Of a DNA stretch of 15,049 nucleotides, positions 1 through 7,310 are shown piece by piece. This DNA is from JBDTMC01 sp039934475. GTDB taxonomy: Bacteria > Acidobacteriota > Terriglobia > Bryobacterales > Bryobacteraceae. The translations under genes and the position numbers were made by a program. A model generated the notes under the pieces. It did no database searches. It had not been told where the DNA came from and worked only from the letters and a program-made list of their open reading frames with translations. Numbering within the stretch: position 1 is the stretch's first letter; each line of letters opens with the position of its first letter. The stretch lies in NCBI GenBank assembly GCA_039934475.1, contig JBDTMC010000160.1, positions 1 through 15,049 of the forward strand, written 5' to 3'.

Positions 1-1
1 C

Positions 2-1153
2 AGCGATTGGCCGCACCCGACGGAGAAGACAGTGCGACCGGTGGAGGACTGGGTGATCGATCCCTCGATCCCCGGTCCGGATGTGCCGCCGGTGGGCGAA
101 TCGCTATTCGACAGGCTGGTGCCGGGAACGCCGCCGTTTCCGTTCACCAGTTTGTTGAACCAGATCGAAAGCCGTGTCGGCGGCGGCCTGCGCTACCGGC
201 GCGTGTTGATTCCCCTGGGTAGGTCTTTGCAGCGTAGTGCGGCGGCTCCGGAGTTTTTCACCTATCCGCGGGCCGTGGCCGCGTTCGATTCCGAACCGAT
301 TAAGGATCGCCTGTTTCTCGGGTATCAGGAGAAGGCAGGAGTGGTTGAGGTGTTGAGTTACAACGAAGAGGCCGGGCGCTTCGAGTTTCAACTCGTCAGC
401 GATTACCGCGAGGGCGCTACACCGAAGGTGGAACGGGCGAGCCGGAAGGTGTGTACCGTGTGCCACCAGAATCAGGCGCCCGTGTTTTCGCGCCAGCTTT
501 GGGACGAGACCAACTCCAATCCCGGCGTGATGAAACTGCTGTTGCGTGAGGGGAAGGACTTCTATGGATTCCCCATCCAGCAGAGCGCCGATGTGCCGTA
601 CCAGATCGACAACGCGATTCATCGCGCCAATGAGTTTTCGTTGTACCAGATTCTGTGGAGGGAAGCCTCCGTGGGCGTGAGGGCATCCTGGCTGCGCGCC
701 ATGCTGCGGTGCCGGCTGAGCGATTCGTGTGATGTGACGAAGGAGGCACGGACCAGTCCCATTGCGGAGTGGTGCACGAAATGGCCGCGGGGCTTGCTGA
801 TTCCCAATCCGGAGATACCGAATCGGAACCCGGTGGCCATCCTTTCGCGAGAGGGCCCACCCACACACGCTGAGACGCTGGCGATGCTGGCGCGCCGGCA
901 GAAGGATATTGAACCGCAATTTGAGCCGGCAGTACGGCGCCTTCCGCTGGAGACACGCCGCGTGGATGGCGCGCTGATTGAGCGGACGATTCGCGGCTTG
1001 GCGTCGTGGTTTGGTGAGAGTGATGTAGTGGCGTTGCGACGTACGAACGTTCAGGCAGCCATCGATCGATGGAGCACGACCCCGGCGGGCAGTCCGCTGG
1101 CTTCTAACGTATTCCGGCCGGAGATGATCAGCCGGGCGCTGTTAGCACAGTAG
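2..1153 (+). CDS. Monohaem c-type cytochrome-like protein, 5'-truncated
   Basis: The reading frame is open from the first complete codon, and the residues before the first GTG (position 32) look like genuine protein (SDWPHPTEKT), so the true start and any export signal probably lie outside the window. Counted from that GTG the visible part is 373 residues. One canonical haem c attachment motif, CTVCH, lies at positions 452-466 (residues 141-145), in the middle of the chain and followed by QAPVFSR. The rest resembles no family I can name, so this is not a small class I cytochrome: one haem sits in roughly 380 residues. Haem c attachment takes place in the periplasm, so export is expected. The stop is 11 nt before the next ATG, so it is probably co-transcribed with the membrane protein and catalase-like gene downstream. 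It may act as an electron acceptor or donor for the neighbouring oxidoreductases; that role is inferred from context only. Confidence 0.8.
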   Translation, partial: SDWPHPTEKTVRPVEDWVIDPSIPGPDVPPVGESLFDRLVPGTPPFPFTSLLNQIESRVGGGLRYRRVLIPLGRSLQRSAAAPEFFTYPRAVAAFDSEPIKDRLFLGYQEKAGVVEVLSYNEEAGRFEFQLVSDYREGATPKVERASRKVCTVCHQNQAPVFSRQLWDETNSNPGVMKLLLREGKDFYGFPIQQSADVPYQIDNAIHRANEFSLYQILWREASVGVRASWLRAMLRCRLSDSCDVTKEARTSPIAEWCTKWPRGLLIPNPEIPNRNPVAILSREGPPTHAETLAMLARRQKDIEPQFEPAVRRLPLETRRVDGALIERTIRGLASWFGESDVVALRRTNVQAAIDRWSTTPAGSPLASNVFRPEMISRALLAQ

Positions 1154-1164
1154 GGAGACTCAAA

Positions 1165-1599
1165 ATGGCAACCGCGGGATTTCGCGAAATGATTTCTGCA
1201 CTGTTGAGTGCATCGGGACGCGGCCGCGCCGCTCGAACCGTCGAGGTCTTCGGCTGGTTGATTCTGGCGGAAGGCAGCATTGAGTTCCTTGCCCCTGACT
1301 TCGCCGCGGCCGTCCTCCACTTGCCGCCACTGGTGGAGCAGGCCGCTAATTACTTCCGCCTGGTGGGGCTACTTACTGGTGGCTTAGGCATGCTCTATGT
1401 CGTAACGGGGCGTCTGGGCAGTGAGGCATTCGTATTTGCGTCGATGTTAGACCGGCCTCTGGTGCCCTTCGTGATGACCGGTTTATGGCATTTCAATCTG
1501 ATCCCGTGGCAGCTGGCAGTAGCCTTCTCGCTGCAGGATTTCGGCAGTTTTCTTTGGACGCTGCTGACGTGGCGCGCAGAAGCAGGAGTACAAGTATGA
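1165..1599 (+). CDS. Small integral membrane protein, unknown function
   Basis: This 144-residue protein has an ATG start preceded by a GGGAG Shine-Dalgarno sequence (positions 1153-1157) that overlaps the end of the upstream gene. It shows three to four hydrophobic stretches: around residues 27-50, 60-80, 88-107 and 114-136. The last two are rich in Trp and Phe. A short basic N-terminus (SGRGRAAR) precedes the first helix, suggesting a cytoplasmic N-terminus. I do not recognise a family; no catalytic motif, CxxCH or conserved histidine pair is evident. The last codons overlap the start of the catalase-like gene (ATGA at 1596-1599), which points to translational coupling and a shared task. 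A membrane anchor or quinone/haem-handling partner for its neighbours is possible but unsupported by motif. Confidence 0.8.
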   Translation: MATAGFREMISALLSASGRGRAARTVEVFGWLILAEGSIEFLAPDFAAAVLHLPPLVEQAANYFRLVGLLTGGLGMLYVVTGRLGSEAFVFASMLDRPLVPFVMTGLWHFNLIPWQLAVAFSLQDFGSFLWTLLTWRAEAGVQV

Positions 1600-2786
1600 G
1601 CCAAGATGACTGGAAACCATTTCGCCCCAGCCCGGCCGATTTGACGAGCATCGGTGAGGATGTGTCTGAGATCGGCGTGATTCAACAACGTACGCTCTCG
1701 AAGTGCCCTCACTTGCACATGGCTGATCGGGTGGCGCATCAATATCAGATCGCAGGCGGTAAGATAATGTTCCGGGTTGCCGATGAGTTGCCAGGTCCTC
1801 TGAATGGCGTGGGACTGTTCCAACCCGGCGCGGAGCACCTTGGCATCGGCCGGATCTCGACGGGCCTGGGCACACCGCATATCGAGACCAATCCTGATTT
1901 CCTGGGTGTCCGGTTGGCCTTCCAAACTGGCGGCAGCGTGCGGGTGGACTTCCTCGGAATCAATGATCCGACAGCGCCTGTTGACGACCACAAGAAGTTT
2001 ATGGACGTGCTGCACGCGACGGGCGAATCAGCGGGTGCCGACGTGCCGGTAGCGGGCGACTGGGGCGAATACAACGTAGCGAATCTGATTGCGGAACAGG
2101 GTGAATTCGGTCTCGCCCTTGCTAAGCGGATGAAGTTCGCTGCGCCCAGGACACTATTCCATCTAACGAGCCAAACCATCAAGACCACGTTTTCCAGCAC
2201 CGCGTATCAGTCTTATTGGACGGGAGTAGAGGAAGTAAGTGGCATCGCCGGCAAGTTCACTATTGTTCCAGTGAGCGACGAAAATCACCGCCCCGAATTC
2301 CGGCCCGGGGAACGCCACTTGTCGGAAGACTGGAGAATGCGGCAGGCGAAGGGAATCATTGAGTGGGGGCTGTATTGGATCCCGTATCTGGACGAGGCAC
2401 GGACGCCTACCGATGCGCTGACGAAACCTTGGCAGGAGAACCACAAGCTATTTGCAGGTAATATTCTGTTTCCGCAAGTGGATCCGGCGGCGGCGGACAC
2501 CCTACTGTGGGCGATTCTCGCCGCCGAAATGGGCGCCAATCCCGGCAACTGGATTCATGACAAGGACAACACGATCGGAGAGCCAGCCACTGAGTTCGGC
2601 GTGGCGCGCCGTCTGGCATACCACAACAGCCAGGTTGGACGAGGCGTGTTGGAACCCGATTGGTATGCGGACGTTTTCTCTACGGGGACGATCAGCGAGA
2701 AACTCGGCCAGGAACTGGAACGCCGTCAGAGTGAGAAGGACCGCCTCGGCCACATGAGTTGGGCCCCAGCGAGTGGGAGCAAGTAA
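1596..2786 (+). CDS. Catalase-like haem protein (y4iL/catalase-related family)
   Basis: The frame is open further upstream, but the ATG at 1596 is preferred: it has AGGAG at 1584-1588 and overlaps the upstream stop as ATGA. That gives 396 residues with no signal peptide, so it is probably cytoplasmic. The fold family is suggested by the N-terminal DRVAHQYQIAGGK (residues 44-56), which aligns with the catalase RxxHAxGxGA segment carrying the distal His (here H48). Further support comes from DFLGINDPTAPVDD, like catalase DFVGNNxPVFF, and from QSYWTGVEEVSG in mid-chain. ARRLAYHNSQVGR near the C-terminus places Y342 where small catalase-like proteins carry the proximal haem Tyr. It is shorter than true catalases (about 480 or more) and the match is distant, so peroxidase, peroxygenase or allene-oxide-synthase-like chemistry on an organic hydroperoxide is as plausible as H2O2 disproportionation. 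It converges on the lipase-like gene with 6 bp between the stops. Confidence 0.75.
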   Translation: MSQDDWKPFRPSPADLTSIGEDVSEIGVIQQRTLSKCPHLHMADRVAHQYQIAGGKIMFRVADELPGPLNGVGLFQPGAEHLGIGRISTGLGTPHIETNPDFLGVRLAFQTGGSVRVDFLGINDPTAPVDDHKKFMDVLHATGESAGADVPVAGDWGEYNVANLIAEQGEFGLALAKRMKFAAPRTLFHLTSQTIKTTFSSTAYQSYWTGVEEVSGIAGKFTIVPVSDENHRPEFRPGERHLSEDWRMRQAKGIIEWGLYWIPYLDEARTPTDALTKPWQENHKLFAGNILFPQVDPAAADTLLWAILAAEMGANPGNWIHDKDNTIGEPATEFGVARRLAYHNSQVGRGVLEPDWYADVFSTGTISEKLGQELERRQSEKDRLGHMSWAPASGSK

Positions 2787-2792
2787 GCAGCC

Positions 2793-3905
2793 TCAGTCGA
2801 GAGACAACGCAACGCGGCAGATGCGGCTATAGAGATGAAGCTGGCGTCGTTGATCGCGCAGGGTCAACGAGAAATGAGGCAGTGCGACTGGCTCCATGTG
2901 ATCCATGTCGAGGGTTTCCATCACGTTCCACCGGCCGGGGCGAAATGGGCCACTGCCAGGGGACCGCTCAATCCGCCTCGGCTGACCCCACTTGGGAGCT
3001 TCCTGCGAATAGACCGGCGCAAGTCCGTCATTCTCCCACCAGGGCCTGTAATTGTCGATCGGCCACTTCAGACCGGAGAGCGGACCGGTGAAGCGGGATA
3101 GCTCCTCGGCGATGTAGCGAAAACCAAGGTTGACGCCCGGGGCCGCCTTACTCGTCAGATAGCTGAAGTAGTAAGTGGATGGGTGATCCTGAATCGAAGC
3201 AGTATCCTGGGCGCCGTGGATCGATAGGTCGTACGCCGCATTGTCTTTTCCGTTTTGAAAGGCGTCGAGATCGGTCCACTGCCCTAGACTCAACCCAAAG
3301 TAGGAACGAATCGCGGAACTCTCGAAGAGGGTTCTCAACATGTACTCGGCGGTGGAATGCCGTTGGATGCGTCCGGTCTGCGGGGAGCAACCGAGGATGT
3401 ACGCGGTTGGTGTGCCATTGTGCAAAGCAGAGATGCTGGTGATGGACTTGATCCAATCGGCGCTAGTGGGATAGGGTGCGCCGGTCACGGGATTGATAAA
3501 GAAGTCTCCCTGCGCCACGAGATGCTGCAAGACACGCGCTGTGGACGCGCCCTGGGCTTGGCCGACGAAATGCAAGGGACGTTCCGCATTCCACTGCGGG
3601 TATTGCGCACGCGCTCCCTTAGCCCAGTCCTTTATGGTTTCCGCATGGCCGTGCTCGACAGCATGGGCCACGCCGTAGTGGACGTTTCCGCCCTTAAGTT
3701 GATAGAAGAGCTCACAGGCCCGGTCGTGGTTCGACGAGAGGGGACCGACGCTGGGGAACAAAGCTCCGGAACCGCGCAGGCCGAGTGTCGTAACACGCGC
3801 GAGCAAAGCGGAGACACCGGCCATGCCGAAGTAGGGAAGGCCAGCCAGCTTGTCGCTGCCCCAACCAAGAAGGCCGTGGACGAAGACAATCGGATGCCGA
3901 TTCAT
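2793..3905 (-). CDS. Family I.5-like lipase homologue lacking the Ser nucleophile
   Basis: The protein is 370 residues and matches thermoalkalophilic Geobacillus/Staphylococcus-type lipases in order along its length: PIVFVHGLLGWG at residues 5-16, GPLSSNHDRAC at 54-64, the zinc-site segment VAHAVEHGH at 79-87, AAYDLSIHGA at 223-232, WWENDG at 289-294 and DMDHME at 333-338. Structural zinc ligands D61, H81, H87 and D226 and catalytic Asp (D293) and His (H336) all appear present. The nucleophile elbow, normally AHSQGG, reads GQAQGA (115-120): the Ser is A117, encoded GCC at 3557-3555. It is therefore probably not an active lipase, and may bind a lipid, deliver substrate or serve a scaffold role. 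The ATG at 3905 overlaps the GMC stop as ATGA and is chosen over a TTG 21 nt upstream. There is no signal peptide, unlike secreted lipases. It is the last gene of the minus-strand operon. Confidence 0.88.
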   Translation of the reverse strand: MNRHPIVFVHGLLGWGSDKLAGLPYFGMAGVSALLARVTTLGLRGSGALFPSVGPLSSNHDRACELFYQLKGGNVHYGVAHAVEHGHAETIKDWAKGARAQYPQWNAERPLHFVGQAQGASTARVLQHLVAQGDFFINPVTGAPYPTSADWIKSITSISALHNGTPTAYILGCSPQTGRIQRHSTAEYMLRTLFESSAIRSYFGLSLGQWTDLDAFQNGKDNAAYDLSIHGAQDTASIQDHPSTYYFSYLTSKAAPGVNLGFRYIAEELSRFTGPLSGLKWPIDNYRPWWENDGLAPVYSQEAPKWGQPRRIERSPGSGPFRPGRWNVMETLDMDHMEPVALPHFSLTLRDQRRQLHLYSRICRVALSLD

Positions 3906-5575
3906 GGCTGGGTGAGGTAATCGCAACTACGCTCAGCCAGGGCAGTGATCGTCAACAGCGGATTGACTCCAAGGGACCGCGGAATCACCGCGCCATCCAT
4001 GACGTACAGACCCGGGTGAACTTCACCGCCGGTGCGACCAGCGTACACCGCACCTTGGTCATTCACAACGGCAGTGGCAGCGTCATCGCCCATGATGCAG
4101 CCTCCCAGAGGGTGCCCAGTGATCAATTGCTGCCCGTTGAAGCGGTTCCAAACCGGATTGCGAAGGAAGGTGCCGCCATTAAAAGTGGCGGCTCGGTGAA
4201 CGAGTTCGCTCGCTTCCGCAAGGGCACGCGCGGAACCGGCACCTGGCCACGATACCCGAACACGGTCACGGTCCAGATAGAGTTTGCCCGCACTATCATC
4301 CTGCGACACTACTAAGTAGATAATGGTGTTCCGCACCGCGCCAACGTACGAGCCAAAAACCAGACTGATCACCTCGCGTGACCTGGCACGTAGCGAATTG
4401 AGGATGCCGCGCGCCGGTGTGACGCCCTCAATCTTCGCGCCGGCGGCGAATGCCTTCGGCAGCAGGGCCGCCAACGCCCCGGGCATCGCGGCTTCGGCCA
4501 TTACCTTGGTATCTTCCAAATTCGCCTGATCGCGGAAGTCGATGATGCCCGTGGAGCAGGGTCCGACGGGGTTGGAGCCGGACCGGTCACGATGTCCCCA
4601 GCCGATGGAGTTCATCGGATCCTCGCCGTTATACGAAAAGCCAATCATGTCGCCGTTGCCGGAAAAACGTCCGCCAAGAGCGTCCGATAATGCGAGTCCA
4701 CGATCACGCGAGCGGAGCAACACCTCCGTGCTGCCGAGAGTTCCCGCAGCCAGAATCACAGTCTCGGCCGTGATCTCAACAGGCGGAAGTGCCCCTTCCA
4801 GCAATCCCGTGACCGGTTGAAAGTGGAGCCTCCAAGCGGCGCCATCACGCTCCAGGAATTCCAGCCGCATGCGCGTGAAGATCTGCGCCCCGTGCCTGGC
4901 CGCGTCCGGCAGGTAGTTCATCAGCACCGTGTTCTTGGCTAGATGATTGCACCCAGCGATGCAATCGCCGCAACGGATACAGGCCTTCTGAATAACGCCG
5001 GCATGGTTCGGTCCATCTGTGAAATTGATAGTGATCAACGGGCGCTTCACGGATTTGCCAAAGCGTTCGGCCACGCGTCCAAAGGACTCGAGCTTCTCCG
5101 TGCGCGGGGCGGATTCGGGATACGGGCTAGCGCCCAACATGGCGACGGCCCGGGCAAACTGCGGCGCCAAAGCCCCCTCACGGGATTCCTTCCTCACCGC
5201 TTCGGGCCAATGCGGATCGTCGAAGATGCGCTGTTCCGGCTCCAGGGCAATACTCGCGTTGATGAGTGAAGTGCCGCCCAAACCGCAGCCCACAATCACA
5301 TTCATGTCGGTGTTGAAGCGGAAGTCGAACATCGCCGTCTTCGACCCGATGTGGACTTCAGGCAAGTCGGTTTGCACCTCGGCCGCCATTTTCAGGGCGT
5401 TGTCAGGGTACTCGCCGGGCCGTATTTCCCTGCCCCGTTCGAAGATCGCGACTTGCCGTCCGGCCCTGGCGAGGCGCGAACCAGCCACGCCACCGCCGTA
5501 ACCGGAGCCTATGATGGCCACTTCATAGTGGGACTTCAAGCTTTCGCGGGGCAGAGACAATCCGCCAGGGTTCAT
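3902..5575 (-). CDS. GMC-family FAD oxidoreductase with a four-Cys Fe-S-like motif
   Basis: This 557-residue flavoenzyme has the FAD dinucleotide-binding motif IIGSGYGGGVAGSRLARAG at residues 21-39, ending in an acidic strand (AIFERG). It also has the second FAD segment GCGLGGTSLINASIA (96-110), the ATG-like AAGTLGSTEVLLRS, and the C-terminal HPLGGCIMGDD with NPLLTITALAER that carry the GMC active-site His and Asn. Its closest type is the cholesterol-oxidase-like GMC group that oxidises sterols or other bulky alcohols. An insertion, CIRCGDCIAGC (C199, C202, C205, C209), has ferredoxin-type CxxCxxCxxxC spacing; a cysteine-rich insert is known in this GMC subgroup. There is no Sec or Tat signal, so it should act in the cytoplasm. 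The ATG lies 3 nt after the M28 stop with AAAGG upstream, and its stop overlaps the lipase-like start, so the three genes form an operon. The substrate cannot be read from sequence. Confidence 0.93.
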   Translation of the reverse strand: MNPGGLSLPRESLKSHYEVAIIGSGYGGGVAGSRLARAGRQVAIFERGREIRPGEYPDNALKMAAEVQTDLPEVHIGSKTAMFDFRFNTDMNVIVGCGLGGTSLINASIALEPEQRIFDDPHWPEAVRKESREGALAPQFARAVAMLGASPYPESAPRTEKLESFGRVAERFGKSVKRPLITINFTDGPNHAGVIQKACIRCGDCIAGCNHLAKNTVLMNYLPDAARHGAQIFTRMRLEFLERDGAAWRLHFQPVTGLLEGALPPVEITAETVILAAGTLGSTEVLLRSRDRGLALSDALGGRFSGNGDMIGFSYNGEDPMNSIGWGHRDRSGSNPVGPCSTGIIDFRDQANLEDTKVMAEAAMPGALAALLPKAFAAGAKIEGVTPARGILNSLRARSREVISLVFGSYVGAVRNTIIYLVVSQDDSAGKLYLDRDRVRVSWPGAGSARALAEASELVHRAATFNGGTFLRNPVWNRFNGQQLITGHPLGGCIMGDDAATAVVNDQGAVYAGRTGGEVHPGLYVMDGAVIPRSLGVNPLLTITALAERSCDYLTQP

Positions 5576-5578
5576 GGA

Positions 5579-7183
5579 TTACCTTTCGAAGCGCTTGAAG
5601 AAGCTGTCACCGTTCCAGTGCGGACGGTCACTCTCGTTCGCCACGCGAGTAAGTAGGTCGAACAACATGCCCGTGAACTTACCAGCACCTTCCAGATCCA
5701 CTGGCTGCTGTAAGTCGTCTTTTACTCCGTGATAGCGATCGCGATACCAAGCCTTGTAGATCTTCTCCTCAGGGCTGCCCGGTATCCATCCAAATTTAAA
5801 CGCCAGCGAGGGGATGCCGTGTTTCACGAAGCTGTACTGGTCACTGCGGATGAAGCGGTTACGATCAGGTTCCTTGTCGAATTGCACTTGCACTCCGTGG
5901 GCCTCGCAGACCGCGCGGATGTCTGCACCAAGTGACGACTCTCCGAGCCCCTGCACCTCCAGATACCGCAATGGGAACAGCGGCAGCACCATATCCATGT
6001 TGATGTCGGCCACGATACGGGCGTTCTTCACGCTGGGATACTCGGCAAAGAACTTGGATCCCTGGAGACCCTTCTCTTCGCCAGTGACGGCGAGGAAGAT
6101 GAGGGAGCGCCGCGGCTTTAGCCCGGACTCCTTTACTCGACGGGCAGTCTCCAACAGCCAGCCTATACCCGACGCGTTATCCATGGCTCCGTTGAAAATG
6201 CGGTCTCCTTCGCCCTGCTCGGCCACGCCCAGATGATCAATGTGCGCCGAAAGAACGATGTATTCCGCGCGCAATGCGGGATCGGAGCCTGGCAGCAGCG
6301 CGACCACGTTCTGCGGTTCCACCTTAGACTGCCGGACGGCGCTCTTCACACGAAACTGGCCTTTCAACGGGAACTTCGGCAGTGGCTGATCACTGTCGGC
6401 GAGCGCCAGAATCTCCTGAAACGTATGACCGGAACCCTCGAAGAAACGTTCCGCTTTCGAGGGATTGATGGTCATGGCGACCTTCAGGCCGGCGGTGTCG
6501 TCCATACGTGGGTCAGCGAGGGACATTGAGGGGTGGAGCCGGGATTCCGCAATGCGCGGCCAAGGAATATCCATGCTCTTGGGATTGGCCACCGAGATGA
6601 CGCCGATGGCCCCAGCAGCCTTCAGGAACTTCCACGTCTCCGCGCCCGATGAGTAATGCGACTTCAGATTCCCGGGAATCGACTTCGGCCCTCCGGAGAG
6701 TTTGACGACGACTTTGCCTTTGAGATCGAGACCCTTCAAGTCGTCGTAATTTTGCTCGGGAACAACGAGACCATAGCCGACAAAGACCGCTGCGGCAGTT
6801 ACCGGCTTTTCGGCATCGGAGCGCGCTGCCAGGGTAATTTCATCACCGAAGGCGACGGCCGAGGGGGCGCCATTGACGATCCAGTCCACTTTCGAGTTCG
6901 CCTCGTCGAGCTGGCGCACTGCGAAGGGAACGGGTTGGATGTAGCCGTTGACGCCCGCTGCCTGGAGACCGGCGCGCTCAAATTCACCGGCAACATAGTC
7001 CACCGCGAGTTTGTGTCCCGCGCTGCCCGTATTGCGGCCTTCCAGCCGGTCGGACGCAAGGAACTCAACGTGCTTCCACCAGCGCTTGCCTTCTTCCAGA
7101 TCGCCAGCGGACAGGCCCGCAGTTCCCAACGCGACGAGCAAAACGGCTACAGTAACGAACCCAATCTTCGGCAATGGCGTCAA
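5579..7183 (-). CDS. Exported M28-family zinc metallopeptidase with PA domain
   Basis: This is a 534-residue protein with an N-terminal signal peptide (hydrophobic stretch at residues 8-24, probable cleavage near LSAGD), so it is periplasmic or secreted. Residues about 125-245 look like a protease-associated (PA) domain. The M28 catalytic domain follows, with likely dinuclear zinc ligands H314 (SAHIDHLG), D335 (NGAMDNASG), E369/E370 (TGEEKG), D397 (INMDM) and H485 (RYHGVKDD). All appear intact, so aminopeptidase or related amidase activity is expected. No ATG or GTG lies close upstream in frame. The TTG at 7183 gives the longest sensible signal peptide, behind a GGGGG that is rather close; a second TTG lies 9 nt downstream. 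It is the first gene of the minus-strand operon, and its pairing with GMC and lipase-like genes is not explained by peptidase function. An acyl-amino-acid or amide substrate is possible. Confidence 0.93.
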   Translation of the reverse strand: MTPLPKIGFVTVAVLLVALGTAGLSAGDLEEGKRWWKHVEFLASDRLEGRNTGSAGHKLAVDYVAGEFERAGLQAAGVNGYIQPVPFAVRQLDEANSKVDWIVNGAPSAVAFGDEITLAARSDAEKPVTAAAVFVGYGLVVPEQNYDDLKGLDLKGKVVVKLSGGPKSIPGNLKSHYSSGAETWKFLKAAGAIGVISVANPKSMDIPWPRIAESRLHPSMSLADPRMDDTAGLKVAMTINPSKAERFFEGSGHTFQEILALADSDQPLPKFPLKGQFRVKSAVRQSKVEPQNVVALLPGSDPALRAEYIVLSAHIDHLGVAEQGEGDRIFNGAMDNASGIGWLLETARRVKESGLKPRRSLIFLAVTGEEKGLQGSKFFAEYPSVKNARIVADINMDMVLPLFPLRYLEVQGLGESSLGADIRAVCEAHGVQVQFDKEPDRNRFIRSDQYSFVKHGIPSLAFKFGWIPGSPEEKIYKAWYRDRYHGVKDDLQQPVDLEGAGKFTGMLFDLLTRVANESDRPHWNGDSFFKRFER

Positions 7184-7310
7184 TGCCCCCAGTCTTCTTA
7201 AGTTAAAGATAACACCCGAGACTTCCCGGCAATCTGAGAGAGAACGTGTGGTATAACAGACTTTCAGGTTCCCTGGTCTTATTATCCTGATAGAATGGTG
7301 AAGGAAAGTC
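7184..7310. promoter_or_regulatory. Divergent intergenic region, probable two-way promoter
   Basis: These 127 bp separate the minus-strand M28 operon from the plus-strand propeller/cytochrome operon and are the only sizeable gap in the window, so both promoters should be here. On the plus strand TATAAC (7252-7257) resembles a -10 box, preceded by a TG two bases out, but there is no convincing -35. TAGAAT at 7291-7296 is another weak candidate, and it is close to the start codon. On the minus strand TTGCCG (7232-7227) and TATCTT (7211-7206) are separated by only 15 bp. None of these is strong. The stretch is AT-richer than the flanking genes. AAGGAAAG (7301-7308) is the ribosome-binding site for the GTG at 7311. 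I see no clear operator palindrome or riboswitch. Confidence 0.45.

Noticed and set aside
104..919. Open frame of 271 codons on the minus strand opposite the first gene
   Set aside because: It lies fully antisense to a gene with a clear haem motif, has no recognisable domain, and is the kind of long shadow frame expected at about 60% GC.
2780..2800. Terminator between the convergent catalase-like and lipase-like genes
   Set aside because: The gap is only 6 bp and I see no GC-rich stem followed by a T run on either strand.
2793..2880. Possible frameshift at the C-terminus of the lipase-like protein, because another frame also reads plausibly
   Set aside because: The annotated frame ends LHLYSRICRVALSLD, which aligns acceptably with the terminal helix of family I.5 lipases, and the length is normal.
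3357..3920. Open frame of 187 codons on the plus strand across the lipase-like gene
   Set aside because: The minus strand here matches the lipase family over its whole length. The plus-strand product has no domain-like pattern.
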